Below, piece after piece: positions 51,491-61,480 of a stretch of DNA of 64,000 nt (position 1 is its first letter; every line of letters starts with the position of its first letter). The notes below the pieces were generated by a model. It was not told the DNA's origin. It ran no database searches and saw nothing but the letters and a program-made list of their open reading frames with translations. Position numbers and translations under genes: made by a program. The DNA is from an uncultured Hungatella sp. (GTDB lineage Bacteria; Bacillota; Clostridia; Lachnospirales; Lachnospiraceae), in assembly GCA_910585645.1 (NCBI GenBank), contig CAJUFP010000006.1, positions 11,368 to 75,367 on the forward strand, read 5' to 3'.

Positions 51491-51532
51491 AAAAACCCGG
51501 AACAACCAGCCGCTCCCGCCGGTCATTCCGGA
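51491..51532 (-). terminator. Terminator of pnp and the nusA operon
   Basis: About 30 bases after the pnp stop, an imperfect stem (CCGGAA at 51497-51502 with TTCCGG at 51526-51531, plus ACC/GGT inside) is followed on the minus strand by six T. It shares about 28 consecutive positions with the terminator at 49303-49344. Confidence 0.82.
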
Positions 51533-51561
51533 TCCCATCATAAAAGACACGCCGTCAACTC

Positions 51562-53697
51562 CTACCTATCCTCCCGACGTCTCTCCCTCTTCTCCTTCTC
51601 TTCCTTCCCGGCCAGATCCCCAGGTCTCATGCTCAAGTTCACCCGGCCCATCTTGTCGATCTCCATGACCTTCACCGTCACTTCATCCCCGATGCTGACC
51701 ACATCTTCCACCTTAGCCACCCTCTTGTCAGACAGCTTGGAAATGTGGACCATGCCGTCCTTATTGGGCGCCAATTCCACAAAAGCCCCAAAATTCATGA
51801 TTCTTACAACCGTCCCTGTGTAGATCTGCCCAACCTCAATATCTGTCACAATACTCTCAATGATCTTAACCGCCTTGGCGATCATCTCCTTGTCCGTGCC
51901 GCACACGGACACGCTTCCGTCGTCCTCAATGTCGATCTTCACGCCGGTCTCCTCGATGATCTTGTTGATCACCTTGCCCTGCTTGCCAACCACATCCCCG
52001 ATCTTCTGGGGATCAATGGTGATCTGCTCGATCTTGGGCGCATACTTGTTCACTTCTTTTCTCGGCTCCGCGATGGCGGGCTTCATGCAGGTGTCCATGA
52101 TAAACAGCCTGGCCTCCCGGCACCGGGCGATGGCGCCCTCCACGATGGGCCGCGTAAGGCCGTGGATCTTGATATCCATCTGGATGGCCGTGATGCCCTC
52201 CCTGGTCCCGGTCACCTTAAAGTCCATATCCCCAAAGAAATCCTCCAGGCCCTGGATATCCGTCAAAAGCACAAACTCGTCGTCCCTGTCCCCGGTCACC
52301 AGACCGCAGGAGATCCCGGCCACCATCTTCTTAATCGGCACCCCGGCCGCCATAAGGGACATGCAGGAAGCGCAGGTGGACGCCATGGACGTAGAGCCGT
52401 TGGACTCAAAGGTCTCGGACACGGTGCGGATGGCGTAGGGGAACTCTGCCTCGCTTGGCAGCACCGGGATCAGAGCCCGCTCCGCCAGAGCGCCGTGGCC
52501 GATCTCCCGCCTTCCCGGCCCTCTGGAAGGTTTCGTCTCGCCTACGGAGTAGGACGGGAAATTATAGTGGTGCATGTACCGCTTGCTCACCTCGTTCTCG
52601 TCAAGCCCGTCCAGCTTCTGCTGCTCGGACAGAGGAGCCAGGGTACACACGTTGCAGATCTGGGTCTGTCCCCTGGTAAACATGGCAGAGCCGTGAACCC
52701 TGGGGATGAGATCCACCTCAGCGGACAGATGGCGGATCTCATCCATCTTCCGGCCGTCGGGACGCTTGCCGTCCTTTAAGATCATCTTCCGCACCGTCTT
52801 CTTCTGGTACTGGTACACAGCCTCGGACAGCGCCTCCAGCCACTCTTCCCTGTCCGCGAACTTCTCCGCCAGCTTCTCGGTGATAGCCCGGATATTGGCC
52901 TCTCTGGTCTGTTTGTCGTCCGTAAATACAGCCTCCTCCATCTCCTGGGGCGGCACGGCCTCCTTGATGGCCTCAAACAGCTCCTCCGGAATGGCGCAGC
53001 TGGTATAGCCGTGCTTTTCCCTGCCCACTTCCGCCACGATCTTGTCAATAAACGCGATGATGTCCTGGTTCACCTCATGAGCCTTGTAAATGGCCTCGAT
53101 CATCTTGTCCTCCGGAACCTCGTTGGCTCCCGCCTCGATCATGATCACTTTCTGCCTGGTGGAGGCCACGGTCAGGTTCAGATCCCCCACCTTCCACTGC
53201 TCCTGGGACGGGTTGATCACCAGCCTGCCGTCGATCATGCCCACCTGGGTCATGGCGCAGGGGCCGTCAAAGGGAATATCCGATATAGAAGCCGCGATAG
53301 CCGCCCCCAGCATAGCCACCAGCTCCGGACGGCACTCCGGGTCCACGCTCATAACCATATTGTTCAGCGTAACGTCATTGCGGTAATCCTTTGGAAACAG
53401 AGGGCGCATGGGGCGGTCGATGACCCGGCTGGTAAGCACCGCGTTCTCGCTGGCCTTTCCCTCCCTCCGGTTAAATCCTCCCGGAATCTTTCCCACCGCA
53501 TACAGCTTCTCCTCATACTCCACGCTTAAGGGGAAGAAATCAATGCCCTCCCTGGGCTCCTTTGACGCTGTGGCCGTGGAAAGCACCGTGGTCTCGCCAT
53601 AGTGCATAAACGCCGCGCCGCCTGCCTGCTTGGCCACTCTGTCGATATCAACGGTCAGAGTCCTTCCGGCTAACTCCATAGAAAAACTTTTGTACAT
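51562..53697 (-). CDS. pnp: Polynucleotide phosphorylase
   Basis: A 711-residue PNPase, full length. Two RNase PH-like domains (FMHYGETTVLSTATASKEPREG; YNFPSYSVGETKPSRGPGRREIGHG), then KH (IGDVVGKQGKVINKI) and S1 (GQIYTGTVVRIMNFGAFVEL) domains are visible. It degrades RNA from the 3' end using phosphate and can add tails. The ATG at 53697 is chosen because AAGGAGATTGACC precedes it and the protein then starts MYKSFSMELAG. It is the last gene of the nusA-infB operon, 340 bases after rpsO, and ends in a charged, arginine-rich tail. Confidence 0.97.
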   Translation of the reverse strand: MYKSFSMELAGRTLTVDIDRVAKQAGGAAFMHYGETTVLSTATASKEPREGIDFFPLSVEYEEKLYAVGKIPGGFNRREGKASENAVLTSRVIDRPMRPLFPKDYRNDVTLNNMVMSVDPECRPELVAMLGAAIAASISDIPFDGPCAMTQVGMIDGRLVINPSQEQWKVGDLNLTVASTRQKVIMIEAGANEVPEDKMIEAIYKAHEVNQDIIAFIDKIVAEVGREKHGYTSCAIPEELFEAIKEAVPPQEMEEAVFTDDKQTREANIRAITEKLAEKFADREEWLEALSEAVYQYQKKTVRKMILKDGKRPDGRKMDEIRHLSAEVDLIPRVHGSAMFTRGQTQICNVCTLAPLSEQQKLDGLDENEVSKRYMHHYNFPSYSVGETKPSRGPGRREIGHGALAERALIPVLPSEAEFPYAIRTVSETFESNGSTSMASTCASCMSLMAAGVPIKKMVAGISCGLVTGDRDDEFVLLTDIQGLEDFFGDMDFKVTGTREGITAIQMDIKIHGLTRPIVEGAIARCREARLFIMDTCMKPAIAEPRKEVNKYAPKIEQITIDPQKIGDVVGKQGKVINKIIEETGVKIDIEDDGSVSVCGTDKEMIAKAVKIIESIVTDIEVGQIYTGTVVRIMNFGAFVELAPNKDGMVHISKLSDKRVAKVEDVVSIGDEVTVKVMEIDKMGRVNLSMRPGDLAGKEEKEKRERRREDR

Positions 53698-54037
53698 GGT
53701 CAATCTCCTTTTCAATCATATTTTGTGGCGGAACCACCGTCACTTTCCATAACTTAGGATCTGTGGCGGGGTCCCTTCCTTCCGGGATCCTGACACGGGG
53801 ATCCCTGTCTATGATCCAGCAGAAGAAGCCGAAACTACTGAAAAACATACCGCAAGGCAACCAGCGCTGCCCTCCCGCCGGCAAACCCCGGTCCGGGGCA
53901 ATTTCGCCTTACACGCTTCCGGCGATATGCTTTTCAGCGGTCTCGGAACAGATCTCCTGCACGAATCCAAACGCTAAAAACTTACCGCAATACCCAAAGA
54001 TAGGGTGGAATCCCTTCCACCCTAATGCTGGCTCTAT
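53698..54037. other. Intergenic region between rpsO and pnp
   Basis: 340 bases. It holds the 10-bp stem-loop just after rpsO (54001-54024), a smaller CCCCG/CGGGG hairpin near 53886-53898, and a GGGATCC/GGATCCC inverted pair near 53783-53805. These could be processing or PNPase-autoregulation sites as in other pnp leaders. No clear promoter, open reading frame of quality or known RNA family was recognised. Confidence 0.5.
54001..54024 (-). terminator. Stem-loop after rpsO, weak terminator or processing site
   Basis: Perfect 10-bp stem (TAGGGTGGAA / TTCCACCCTA) with a four-base loop, 14 bases after the rpsO stop on the minus strand. The following bases (TCTTTGGG) are not a good T run, so it may attenuate, protect or process the rpsO-pnp transcript rather than end it. 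Confidence 0.6.
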
Positions 54038-54304
54038 TTATTTTCTGATTCCAAGCTTCTCGATAAGGGAACGGTATCCTTCCAGGTCCGTCTTCTTTAA
54101 GTAGTCAAGAAGCCCGCGCCTCTGGCCTACCATCTTTAAAAGTCCCCGTCTGGAATGATGGTCCTTCTGATTCTTCTTCAGATGCTCGGTCAGCTCGGTG
54201 ATCCGCTCTGTCAGGATCGCGATCTGAACCTCCGGTGAACCTGTGTCCCCGGGCTTTCTGCCATACTTAGCGACAAGCTCTGCCTTCTTTTCCTTTGAGA
54301 TCAT
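54038..54304 (-). CDS. rpsO: 30S ribosomal protein S15
   Basis: An 88-residue S15 of normal size, with [17 protein letters not shown] and [20 protein letters not shown]. It binds 16S rRNA in the platform of the small subunit. The start at 54304 is fixed by TTTAGGAGGAATTACC upstream and by homology; the longer frame runs into the promoter region. rpsO has its own promoter inside the end of ribF and a leader hairpin. Confidence 0.97.
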   Translation of the reverse strand: MISKEKKAELVAKYGRKPGDTGSPEVQIAILTERITELTEHLKKNQKDHHSRRGLLKMVGQRRGLLDYLKKTDLEGYRSLIEKLGIRK

Positions 54305-54339
54305 GGTAATTCCTCCTAAAAATAATATTCTGACCGAGG

Positions 54340-54353
54340 ACCAAGTAGCTGGT
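54340..54353 (-). promoter_or_regulatory. Possible S15 autoregulatory hairpin in the rpsO leader
   Basis: ACCA and TGGT flank a six-base loop within a larger partly paired region (about 54325-54360) between the rpsO promoter and its Shine-Dalgarno sequence. S15 represses its own mRNA through leader structures in many bacteria; a match to a known class was not established. Confidence 0.35.
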
Positions 54354-54396
54354 TGGAGTATCCAAAAACTGAGCCCCGGCGTTTTCATACCGATTA

Positions 54397-54425
54397 ATCT
54401 TAGCACAATGCCTTTTCCTTGTCAA
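54397..54425 (-). promoter_or_regulatory. Internal promoter of rpsO-pnp
   Basis: On the minus strand TTGACA (54420-54425), 17 bases, TAAGAT (54397-54402). It overlaps the last codons of ribF and allows rpsO and pnp to be expressed apart from the upstream operon. Confidence 0.82.
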
Positions 54426-55341
54426 GATAGGAAAGTCCATATTCTTTATCCCGTTTCAGCTGCTCTTTCAGCTGTTCCAGAGAATCAAATTTCTGTTCCG
54501 GCCGCTCAAAGTTTAAAAGCTGCACCTCAATATCCTTCCCGTACAGATCCTTGTCCAGACCAAAAATATAGGTCTCCACCCCCACGGCACAGTCCCTTTC
54601 CACCGTAGGCTTTCTGCCGATGTTGGTGATGCCGCCAAAGATCCCGTCTTCTGTCACCACCCTGGACACGTAAACCCCAAAGGGAGGCAGAAATTTTTCC
54701 TCCGGAGGGATGATATTCACCGTGGGAAATCCCAGGACAGGCCCGCCTACATGGTTGCCGTGAACCACCGTCCCATGGATGGCGTAGGGCTCTCCCAACA
54801 GCTTGTTGGCCTTCTCCATGCGGCCCCCTGCCAGCTCCTCCTTGATGTAAGTGCTGCTGATGTCCCGCGTCTCATCCCGCTCCTTGACGATTACCTCCAG
54901 CTCATATCCATATCTGGAGGACAGCTCTTTCAGGACCTGGGCGTTTCCCGACCTCTGATACCCAAACCCGCAGTCCGTCCCCACCACCATGGCCCTGGCG
55001 TTCATCTTTCCGATCAGGATCTCCCTGACAAACTCCTCGGCAGAAAGATGGACCACATCCCTGGTAAAAGGATATTCCACCAGGTAGTCGATCCCCATCT
55101 TCACCATATTGTTCCTCCGCTCCTGGTTGGTGGTGATCACCTTCTGATCCGTCCCTGAAAGCCTGGCCACCGGAGCCGTGTCAAAGGTAAATACAGCCGC
55201 CCGGTATCCCTTCTGCCTTTTCAGTTCCAGCATCCGCCCCAGAAGTTTCTGATGTCCCTTGTGGCGGCCATCAAATTTGCCGATGGTCACCACAGTGGGC
55301 TCCTCTATTTTAAAATCGGTCTCTCCGATGAAACAATCCAT
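54400..55341 (-). CDS. ribF: Bifunctional riboflavin kinase/FAD synthetase
   Basis: A 313-residue RibF. The N-terminal nucleotidyltransferase half (residues about 1-175) has [16 protein letters not shown] and STYIKEEL, and makes FAD from FMN. The C-terminal riboflavin kinase half has [11 protein letters not shown] and GVYVSRV, and makes FMN from riboflavin. Both activities should be cytosolic and ATP-dependent. It follows truB by 27 bases, with GGGAGGACGCAACGG before the ATG, the usual arrangement in this operon. Confidence 0.96.
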   Translation of the reverse strand: MDCFIGETDFKIEEPTVVTIGKFDGRHKGHQKLLGRMLELKRQKGYRAAVFTFDTAPVARLSGTDQKVITTNQERRNNMVKMGIDYLVEYPFTRDVVHLSAEEFVREILIGKMNARAMVVGTDCGFGYQRSGNAQVLKELSSRYGYELEVIVKERDETRDISSTYIKEELAGGRMEKANKLLGEPYAIHGTVVHGNHVGGPVLGFPTVNIIPPEEKFLPPFGVYVSRVVTEDGIFGGITNIGRKPTVERDCAVGVETYIFGLDKDLYGKDIEVQLLNFERPEQKFDSLEQLKEQLKRDKEYGLSYLDKEKALC

Positions 55342-55368
55342 CCGTTGCGTCCTCCCTGCCTTTGCCCG

Positions 55369-56304
55369 TCAACCGCCGCCAAAAAATAATTTCCACGGTT
55401 TCAGCCTCATGTTACCCGGCTCCCAAGCATAGATTCCCATAAACTGCCCGCTGCTGTCATAAACGCGAAAGCACATTCCATCTGCCGTCTCTTTCCACAC
55501 ATCAGTCGCCTTTTCCCCCTGGCCAGCCGCCGCCAGCTCTGCCTTCAGGGGATTTCCGTTATGCAGCAGCCGGTCGCCTTCCCTGGCCGCCTTCACAGCC
55601 GGGTAGTGAGAAAACATGGCCTCAATGGATACCAGATGCCTGTCTAAGGCCCCCTGATCCCTCAGGCGCCGGATCTGGGCAAGGGTCAGGCTGTCTTCGA
55701 TCCCAAACCGGTCCACCCTGGTGCGGGTAAGGGACTCCATACAGCCGCCGCAGCCCAGGCTTTGGCCGATGTCATGGCACAGGGTCCTGATGTAGGTGCC
55801 TTTGGAGCAGCTGACCGTCATGACAACCCTGGGAGGTTCCACGGACTCAATGTCAATCCCATAGATCAACACCTGCCGGGGCTGGCGCTCCACCACCTTG
55901 CCGGCCCTGGCCAGGTCGTACAGTTTCTTTCCGTTGACCTTCAGGGCAGAATACATAGGCGGTATCTGGGCATACTCCCCCACAAAGCCCATGATGGTCT
56001 CCTCCACCTGCCCACAGTCCAAATCCCCCGGATCCGTCTCTCTTAAAACCTGCCCCCAGATATCCTGGGTGTCCGTCTCCTTTCCAAGGAGCAGACCGGC
56101 CCGGTAGGTCTTGGTCTTATCTGTCAGCATGTCGCACAGGCGGGTGGCTTTGCCTAAGCACACAGGAAGGACGCCCTCCGCCTCCGGGTCAAGGGTTCCT
56201 GTGTGGCCGATCTTTTTCTGCCCAAGGATCCCCCGCAGCTTTGCCACCACGTCATGGGAGGTGTAGCCCCTCTCCTTATACACGTTGATGATCCCGTCAA
56301 TCAT
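55369..56304 (-). CDS. truB: tRNA pseudouridine-55 synthase
   Basis: A 311-residue TruB: GIINVYKERGYTSHDVV at the start, the catalytic aspartate in GHTGTLDPEAEGVLPVC, YSALKVNGKKLYDLARAG and CSKGTYIRTLCHDIG. It converts U55 in the T-loop of tRNAs to pseudouridine. The ATG at 56304 is preferred since homologs start MIDGI and GGCGG lies nine bases upstream; ATG 56310 is possible. The gene overlaps the end of nrnA by eight bases. Confidence 0.96.
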   Translation of the reverse strand: MIDGIINVYKERGYTSHDVVAKLRGILGQKKIGHTGTLDPEAEGVLPVCLGKATRLCDMLTDKTKTYRAGLLLGKETDTQDIWGQVLRETDPGDLDCGQVEETIMGFVGEYAQIPPMYSALKVNGKKLYDLARAGKVVERQPRQVLIYGIDIESVEPPRVVMTVSCSKGTYIRTLCHDIGQSLGCGGCMESLTRTRVDRFGIEDSLTLAQIRRLRDQGALDRHLVSIEAMFSHYPAVKAAREGDRLLHNGNPLKAELAAAGQGEKATDVWKETADGMCFRVYDSSGQFMGIYAWEPGNMRLKPWKLFFGGG

Positions 56305-57262
56305 GGTCATTTACCGCCAAAAGCTGCTTCTCAATATGCTCTGACAGGTTGTTGACCACATCGTGGATACTCCCCGACATGGTACACCCCGCGGCCCGCA
56401 CATGGCCGCCTCCGCCGAAATAGGCGGCGATCCTGCTGACATCCACCACATAGTTGGAGCGCATGCTCACCTTATACATATGGTTGTCAACCTCATACAG
56501 GAAGATGGCGCACTCCACCCCGTCAATGGTCCGCAGATGATCCACAATCCCGTCCAGGTCCTTGGGGGTGACGCCGTAAAAGTCCATATCCTGGCTTTTG
56601 ACCACAGTAAAGATGCACTTCCCGTCCATAAACCGGATGCACTCCATAAGAGCCCTGCCCAAAATCTGGCTCTGGAGATAGGTTTTCTTATAAAAGCTGT
56701 CGTCAATGATCTTGGTGAAATCAATGCCTGTCTCCATAAGCTTTCCGGCGATCTCCATGGTCCTTGCCGTAGTGCTGCTAAAGCGGAACACACCCGTGTC
56801 GTGAACGATCCCCGTGTAAAGGCATTCCGCAAGTTCCTTATCGATCAGATCATCAGAAAGCTGGCCGTAGAGCACCTCCGCCGTGGAACTTGCCCCTGCC
56901 TCCACCACATTTTCCCCTGCATAGCCGGTGTTGGTCACATGATGATCCACACAGATGCTGGCCCTGGCTGTGTCTAAATACACCGCAAACTCCCCCAGAC
57001 GCTCCCTGTCGCTGCAATCCAGGCAGATACACAGATCAAAAATCTCTTCCCCGGCCTCCTCCCGGATCTGGTCGTAACCCTCCAGGTAAGAAAATTTCTC
57101 CGGGAAATTTTTCAGGCACACCCGGATATCCGCTCCCTGCTTCTTCTTTTTCGCGTACCGGTACATGGCCAGGCAGGAACCCATACAGTCCCCATCCGGA
57201 TTAACATGGCCAAGAATCACAACCGATGCCGCCTCATTGAGCATCTGTTCCAGTTTTGTCAT
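56297..57262 (-). CDS. nrnA: DHH phosphoesterase, NrnA-type nanoRNase/pAp phosphatase
   Basis: A 321-residue DHH/DHHA1 protein. ILGHVNPDGDCMGSCLA, CLDCSD and CVDHHVTN form the metal site, and GGGGHVRAAGC near the C terminus binds substrate. NrnA proteins break down short RNA oligomers and 3'-phosphoadenosine 5'-phosphate (pAp), the by-product of sulfate assimilation. It sits between rbfA and truB as in other Firmicutes. GGGGAGAGGATTTGT precedes the ATG. Confidence 0.93.
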   Translation of the reverse strand: MTKLEQMLNEAASVVILGHVNPDGDCMGSCLAMYRYAKKKKQGADIRVCLKNFPEKFSYLEGYDQIREEAGEEIFDLCICLDCSDRERLGEFAVYLDTARASICVDHHVTNTGYAGENVVEAGASSTAEVLYGQLSDDLIDKELAECLYTGIVHDTGVFRFSSTTARTMEIAGKLMETGIDFTKIIDDSFYKKTYLQSQILGRALMECIRFMDGKCIFTVVKSQDMDFYGVTPKDLDGIVDHLRTIDGVECAIFLYEVDNHMYKVSMRSNYVVDVSRIAAYFGGGGHVRAAGCTMSGSIHDVVNNLSEHIEKQLLAVNDHD

Positions 57263-57303
57263 ACAAATCCTCTCCCCTCTGCCATATCAGTGTAACACTG
57301 CTG

Positions 57304-57720
57304 CTACTGCTCCGGCTCATCCCACCATGCCTCGGACTCCTCTTCCTGGTCTTCCCTCTCCTTCATGCCAACAGTCACATCATCGATGAGCCGCGACATG
57401 TGGACTCCATACTCAATCGACTGATCCAGGATAAATTTGATCTGAGGGGTATTGCGCAGATTCACCCGCCTTGCCAGCTCCTTCCGGATAAATCCCACTG
57501 CCCGCTTAAGGCCCTCCAGCGCCTTTTGGGCCGCCTCGTCGCCGCCCAGGACGCTGATATAGGCTTTGCAGTATTTCAGATCCGGCGTCACCTCCACGGA
57601 AACCACTGTGACCATGGCCCCATCCAGCCCCGGGTCCTTCACTTCCGTGCGGATGATCTCGCTTAACTCCCTTTGGACCTCCATGTTAATTCTTGTATTC
57701 TTAATACTGTTTTTCCGCAT
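57304..57720 (-). CDS. rbfA: Ribosome-binding factor A
   Basis: A 138-residue KH-type protein that helps mature the 30S subunit. The pattern INMEVQRELSEIIRTEVKDP, VTVVSVEVTPDLKYCKAYISVLG and LRNTPQIKFILDQSIEYGVHM is that of RbfA. The tail is acidic (EDQEEESEAWWDEPEQ), slightly longer than usual. GAGAAAGGAAATAT precedes the ATG, 30 bases after infB. Confidence 0.96.
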   Translation of the reverse strand: MRKNSIKNTRINMEVQRELSEIIRTEVKDPGLDGAMVTVVSVEVTPDLKYCKAYISVLGGDEAAQKALEGLKRAVGFIRKELARRVNLRNTPQIKFILDQSIEYGVHMSRLIDDVTVGMKEREDQEEESEAWWDEPEQ

Positions 57721-57750
57721 ATATTTCCTTTCTCACAGGCGCCTCCTTGC

Positions 57751-60700
57751 CTATCTGGGCACCTCCACCATGGCGTAAGCCTCGATCATATCGTCCTCCT
57801 GGAGGTCGTTAAACTTCTCAAACACCAGACCGCACTCATAGCCTGTGGCCACCTCTTTCACGTCGTCCTTAAACCGGCGCAGGGAAGCCAAACCTCCCTC
57901 GAAGATCTTCTCCCCGTCCCGGGTGATCCGCACGGAACACCCTCTCTGGAACTTGCCGTCCAGCACATAGGAACCGGCGATGGTCCCCACGCCGGAAGCC
58001 TTGAAGGTCTGACGCACCACCGCATGGCCGATGATCTTCTCCTCGAAAATAGGATCCAGCATACCCTTCATGGCTGCCTCCACATCCTCGATGGCCTGGT
58101 AGATAACCTTGTACAGGCGAAGATCCACCTTCTCCTGCTCTGCCACGGACTTTGCCGTGGCGTCGGGCCTGACGTTAAAGCCGATGATGATGGCGTTGGA
58201 CGCCGAAGCAAGGGACACGTCGGACTCGTTGATCGCGCCCACGCCTCCGTGGATCACCTTTACCATTACCTCCTCGTTGGACAGCTTTAAGAGACTCTGC
58301 TTTACCGCCTCCACGGAGCCCTGAACATCTGCCTTGACGATGATGGGCAGTTCCTTTACATTGCCTGCCTTGATCTGGCTGAACAGATCGTCCAGGGACA
58401 GCTTTGCCTTGGTGTCCTCAAGAAGCTTATTCTTGCCCTCGGAGATAAAGGTCTCCGCAAAGCTTCTGGCCTCCTTCTCGCTGGCGCTGACCACAAACAC
58501 CTCGCCCGCGTTTGGCACGCCGTTAAGTCCCAGGATCTCAACCGGCGTGGACGGCGTGGCCTCCTTCACTCTGCGACCCTTGTCGTCCATCATGGCCCGG
58601 ACTTTTCCGAAGCAGGCTCCCGCGGCAATATTGTCGCCTACACGCAGGGTTCCCTTCTGTACCAGAACCGTGGCCACAGGGCCTTTGCCCTTGTCAAGCT
58701 CCGCCTCGATCACAAGCCCTCTTGCCATCCTGTTTGGATTGGCCTTTAACTCCTTGACCTCGGATGCCAGGATGATCATCTCCAGAAGGTCGGAGATGCC
58801 CTCCTTGGTGTGGGCGGACACAGGCACAAAGATGGTGCTGCCGCCCCAGTCCTCGGGGATCAGCTCATACTCGGACAGCTCCTGCTTTACCTTCTCCACA
58901 TTAGCGCTGGGCTTATCGATCTTGTTGATGGCAACAATGATCTCCACTCCTGCCGCCTTGGCGTGGTTAATGGCCTCCACGGTCTGGGGCATCACGCCGT
59001 CGTCCGCAGCCACCACCAGAACCGCGATATCCGTGGACTGGGCGCCTCTCATTCGCATGGCTGTAAACGCCTCGTGGCCCGGGGTATCTAAGAAGGTGAT
59101 CTTCTCCCCGTTGATCTCCACCACGTAAGCGCCGATGTGCTGGGTGATGCCGCCTGCCTCCTTTGCCGTTACATTGGTCTGGCGGATGGCGTCCAGAAGG
59201 GAGGTTTTGCCGTGGTCAACATGGCCCATAACGCAGACTACCGGCGGTCTTGCCACCATATCGTCCACGCTCTCCTCCTCTTCCCGCAGAAGCTCCTCGA
59301 TCACGTCGATCTTGGCTTCCTTCTCGCAGAGGACATCATACTCCATGGCGATCTCTTCCGCCTTCTCATAGTCAATCTCCTGATTAACCGTCACAATCGT
59401 TCCTTTTAAGAACAGTTTCTTAATAATGGCTGACGGCTGCAGCTTCATCTTATCCGCCAGCTCCTTGATGGTAAGCACCTCAGGAATGGTGATGACCTTG
59501 ATGGTCTCCTCCACCTTCTCAACCGAACTCTTCTGCGGCATGATGAAGGGGTGCTTGGAAACCTTGCCCTTTGATCTTGGGCCGTCCTCCGTCATATTCC
59601 TCTTGTCGTATTTATCATTCTTATAGGCGTTTTTATTGCCTCTGTTGCTCTGTGGTTTTGTAGCCATTGGCGTGTCAAAGGACTTGGAAATGTCCTTCTG
59701 ACCGGGACGGCCTGACTGGGGACGTCCGCCGGAACCGGGACGGCTGCCGCCCTGGCCCTGGAACCCGCCGCCCGGGCGATTCCCGTCTCTCCCCTGAAAT
59801 CCGCCCTGACGTCCTCCGCCCTGGCCGCCCTGGCCGCCAAAGCGCCCTCCGTCCCGGTTAAATCCGCCGGGACGGCCTGACTGACCCTGGGAACGGTTTC
59901 CGCCCTGGCCGCCGGCGCGGTTTCCGTCTCTTCCCTGGAAGCCGCCCTGACGGTTTCCGTCACGGCTGCCCTGATAGCCCTGACCGCCCACGCGGTTTCC
60001 GTCTCTTCCCTGGAAGCCGCCCTGACGTCCTCCGCCCTGGCTACCCTGGAAGCGGCCTCCGTCACGGTTTCCCTGATAGCTCTGATTCCTGCCGCCCTGA
60101 GGACGGTTTGCGTCCCGGCCCTGGCTGTTTGACAACCGCCCCTGACCCTGAAAACGGCCTCCGTCCCGGCTGCCCTCCTGGCCGGCCGGGCCTGACCCCT
60201 GCTGAGAACGGCTGGCCGGGGACGGTCTTCCCTGGCCTGCGGCTGCCTGAGACTGGTCGCCCTGAACCGGGCCGTTTTGAGCGCGCTCGCCCTGGACCGT
60301 CTGAGAGCCGCCCTGCTGAGCGCGGCCGTTTGCCCCTGCCTGAGTCTGGTCCTGAGCAGGACGGGCCTGACTCTGATCCGCCCCCTGCTTCGGCCTGCCG
60401 GTCTGGTTTCCCTGACTCTGGGACCCTCCCTGCTGGAGTCTGCCCGCCTGAGCACCCTGACTCTGAGACTCTCCCTGCTGGGGCCTGCCGGCCTGATTCC
60501 CCTGGCCCTGGCCTCCTCCCTGCTGGAGTCTGCCGGTCTGGTTCCCCTGGCCCTGGCCTCCTCCCTGCTGAAGTCTGCCGGTCTGGCCGCCCTGACTCTG
60601 GAGCTCTCCCTGCTGGGGCCTTCCTGTCTGGCCCTGGCCGCTTCCGTCCGGACTCTGCTGGCCCGAAACTGCCTGGGGGTGAACGGTCTTTATGGTCTGC

Positions 60701-61155
60701 CCAGGCATCCCCTGGGGACGCAGAGTCTTTACAGGCGGCTGGCTCTGGCCGGAAGCTCCCTGACCTCTGGCCTGCTGACGGCCTGCCAGAGACTGCTGGC
60801 CCTGCCCCCGGTTACCTCCCTGAGGCGGCCTTTGTCCCGCGTTTCTCATGGTCTGAGAATTCTGCGGCCGGTACACTGCCGTGATCTTCTTTTTCGGCGG
60901 TTCTGTCTGGGACGCCGCTCCTGAGGCGGAGGCGGACGGACTTCCCTCCTGCCCTGTCCCCGAACTTCCCGCCGGCGCTGCCTGGGACGGTCTGGGACCT
61001 GCCGGTCTGGCGCCTCCCATAGCCTTTTTCACCACCTGGACATTCTCCTCGCTGATATTCGATGAATGGGTCAACTCTATGTTATGTTTCCTTAAGATAT
61101 CCAACACTTCCTTGCTGGTTTTTCCCAGCTCCTTTGCGAATTCACTGACTCTCAT
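57751..61155 (-). CDS. infB: Translation initiation factor IF-2, long Gln/Gly/Arg-rich N terminus
   Basis: A 1134-residue IF-2, longer than most. The IF-2 N-terminal domain (1-50) is followed by an unstructured region (about 100-490), then the GTPase with [16 protein letters not shown] (about 642-657), DTPGHEAF and NKIDKP, and the C-terminal fMet-tRNA-binding domains. It brings initiator tRNA to the 30S subunit. The linker is made of about six 15-residue units of the [15 protein letters not shown] type (about 175-265) and a later [14 protein letters not shown] part (about 325-475). It overlaps ylxQ by 14 bases. The core domains look normal. Confidence 0.97.
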   Translation of the reverse strand: MRVSEFAKELGKTSKEVLDILRKHNIELTHSSNISEENVQVVKKAMGGARPAGPRPSQAAPAGSSGTGQEGSPSASASGAASQTEPPKKKITAVYRPQNSQTMRNAGQRPPQGGNRGQGQQSLAGRQQARGQGASGQSQPPVKTLRPQGMPGQTIKTVHPQAVSGQQSPDGSGQGQTGRPQQGELQSQGGQTGRLQQGGGQGQGNQTGRLQQGGGQGQGNQAGRPQQGESQSQGAQAGRLQQGGSQSQGNQTGRPKQGADQSQARPAQDQTQAGANGRAQQGGSQTVQGERAQNGPVQGDQSQAAAGQGRPSPASRSQQGSGPAGQEGSRDGGRFQGQGRLSNSQGRDANRPQGGRNQSYQGNRDGGRFQGSQGGGRQGGFQGRDGNRVGGQGYQGSRDGNRQGGFQGRDGNRAGGQGGNRSQGQSGRPGGFNRDGGRFGGQGGQGGGRQGGFQGRDGNRPGGGFQGQGGSRPGSGGRPQSGRPGQKDISKSFDTPMATKPQSNRGNKNAYKNDKYDKRNMTEDGPRSKGKVSKHPFIMPQKSSVEKVEETIKVITIPEVLTIKELADKMKLQPSAIIKKLFLKGTIVTVNQEIDYEKAEEIAMEYDVLCEKEAKIDVIEELLREEEESVDDMVARPPVVCVMGHVDHGKTSLLDAIRQTNVTAKEAGGITQHIGAYVVEINGEKITFLDTPGHEAFTAMRMRGAQSTDIAVLVVAADDGVMPQTVEAINHAKAAGVEIIVAINKIDKPSANVEKVKQELSEYELIPEDWGGSTIFVPVSAHTKEGISDLLEMIILASEVKELKANPNRMARGLVIEAELDKGKGPVATVLVQKGTLRVGDNIAAGACFGKVRAMMDDKGRRVKEATPSTPVEILGLNGVPNAGEVFVVSASEKEARSFAETFISEGKNKLLEDTKAKLSLDDLFSQIKAGNVKELPIIVKADVQGSVEAVKQSLLKLSNEEVMVKVIHGGVGAINESDVSLASASNAIIIGFNVRPDATAKSVAEQEKVDLRLYKVIYQAIEDVEAAMKGMLDPIFEEKIIGHAVVRQTFKASGVGTIAGSYVLDGKFQRGCSVRITRDGEKIFEGGLASLRRFKDDVKEVATGYECGLVFEKFNDLQEDDMIEAYAMVEVPR
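59730..60633. repeat. Degenerate in-frame repeats within infB
   Basis: Two repeat families encode the IF-2 linker. 60363-60633 holds about six 45-base units, and 59730-60183 holds irregular 30-base-type units rich in Gly, Gln, Arg, Phe and Asp codons. All are in frame. The DNA on the other strand has long open frames as a side effect. Confidence 0.85.
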
Positions 61156-61480
61156 ACCTACTACCTCCGTTGATATTCATTTGTTTTACCATTGCCCCTG
61201 CGAATCCTTCATCCAATATGGCCAGAGACGTCCGCGTCTCCTTGCCCATGTAATGACCCAATTCGTCCTTCTTACCAAAAAACCAGATTGGAACCTGATA
61301 GTAAGTACACATATTGGCAAATTTCTTTTTGGTGTTATCCGAAGCCTCCTGGGACACGATCACCATATATGCCTTCCCGCTCTTTACCGCTCTCTCTGTG
61401 GAGAACTCGCCGCTGACGGTCTTTCCCGCCTTTGTGGCCAACCCGATCAGGTTCAGAACCTGTTTTCTACTGTCCGACAA
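61142..61480 (-). CDS. ylxQ: YlxQ, L7Ae-family RNA-binding protein
   Basis: A 112-residue L7Ae/L30e-fold protein ([60 protein letters not shown]). Members bind kink-turn RNA or ribosomal components; the B. subtilis homolog is a K-turn binder. It overlaps ylxR by 14 bases at its start and infB by 14 bases at its end, the usual tight packing in the nusA operon. Confidence 0.92.
   Translation of the reverse strand: MSDSRKQVLNLIGLATKAGKTVSGEFSTERAVKSGKAYMVIVSQEASDNTKKKFANMCTYYQVPIWFFGKKDELGHYMGKETRTSLAILDEGFAGAMVKQMNINGGSRYESQ

Noticed and set aside
51745..52779. Long plus-strand open frame opposite pnp
   Set aside because: It is antisense to conserved PNPase domains, His/Leu-rich and without a ribosome binding site; a by-product of GC-rich codon use.
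53648..53884. Small minus-strand frame upstream of and overlapping pnp
   Set aside because: It overlaps the true pnp start in another frame, lacks a ribosome binding site and contains hairpin sequences of the leader.
60108..60884. Proline-rich plus-strand open frame opposite infB
   Set aside because: It mirrors the repeat-coding DNA of the IF-2 linker and has no start signal or family resemblance.
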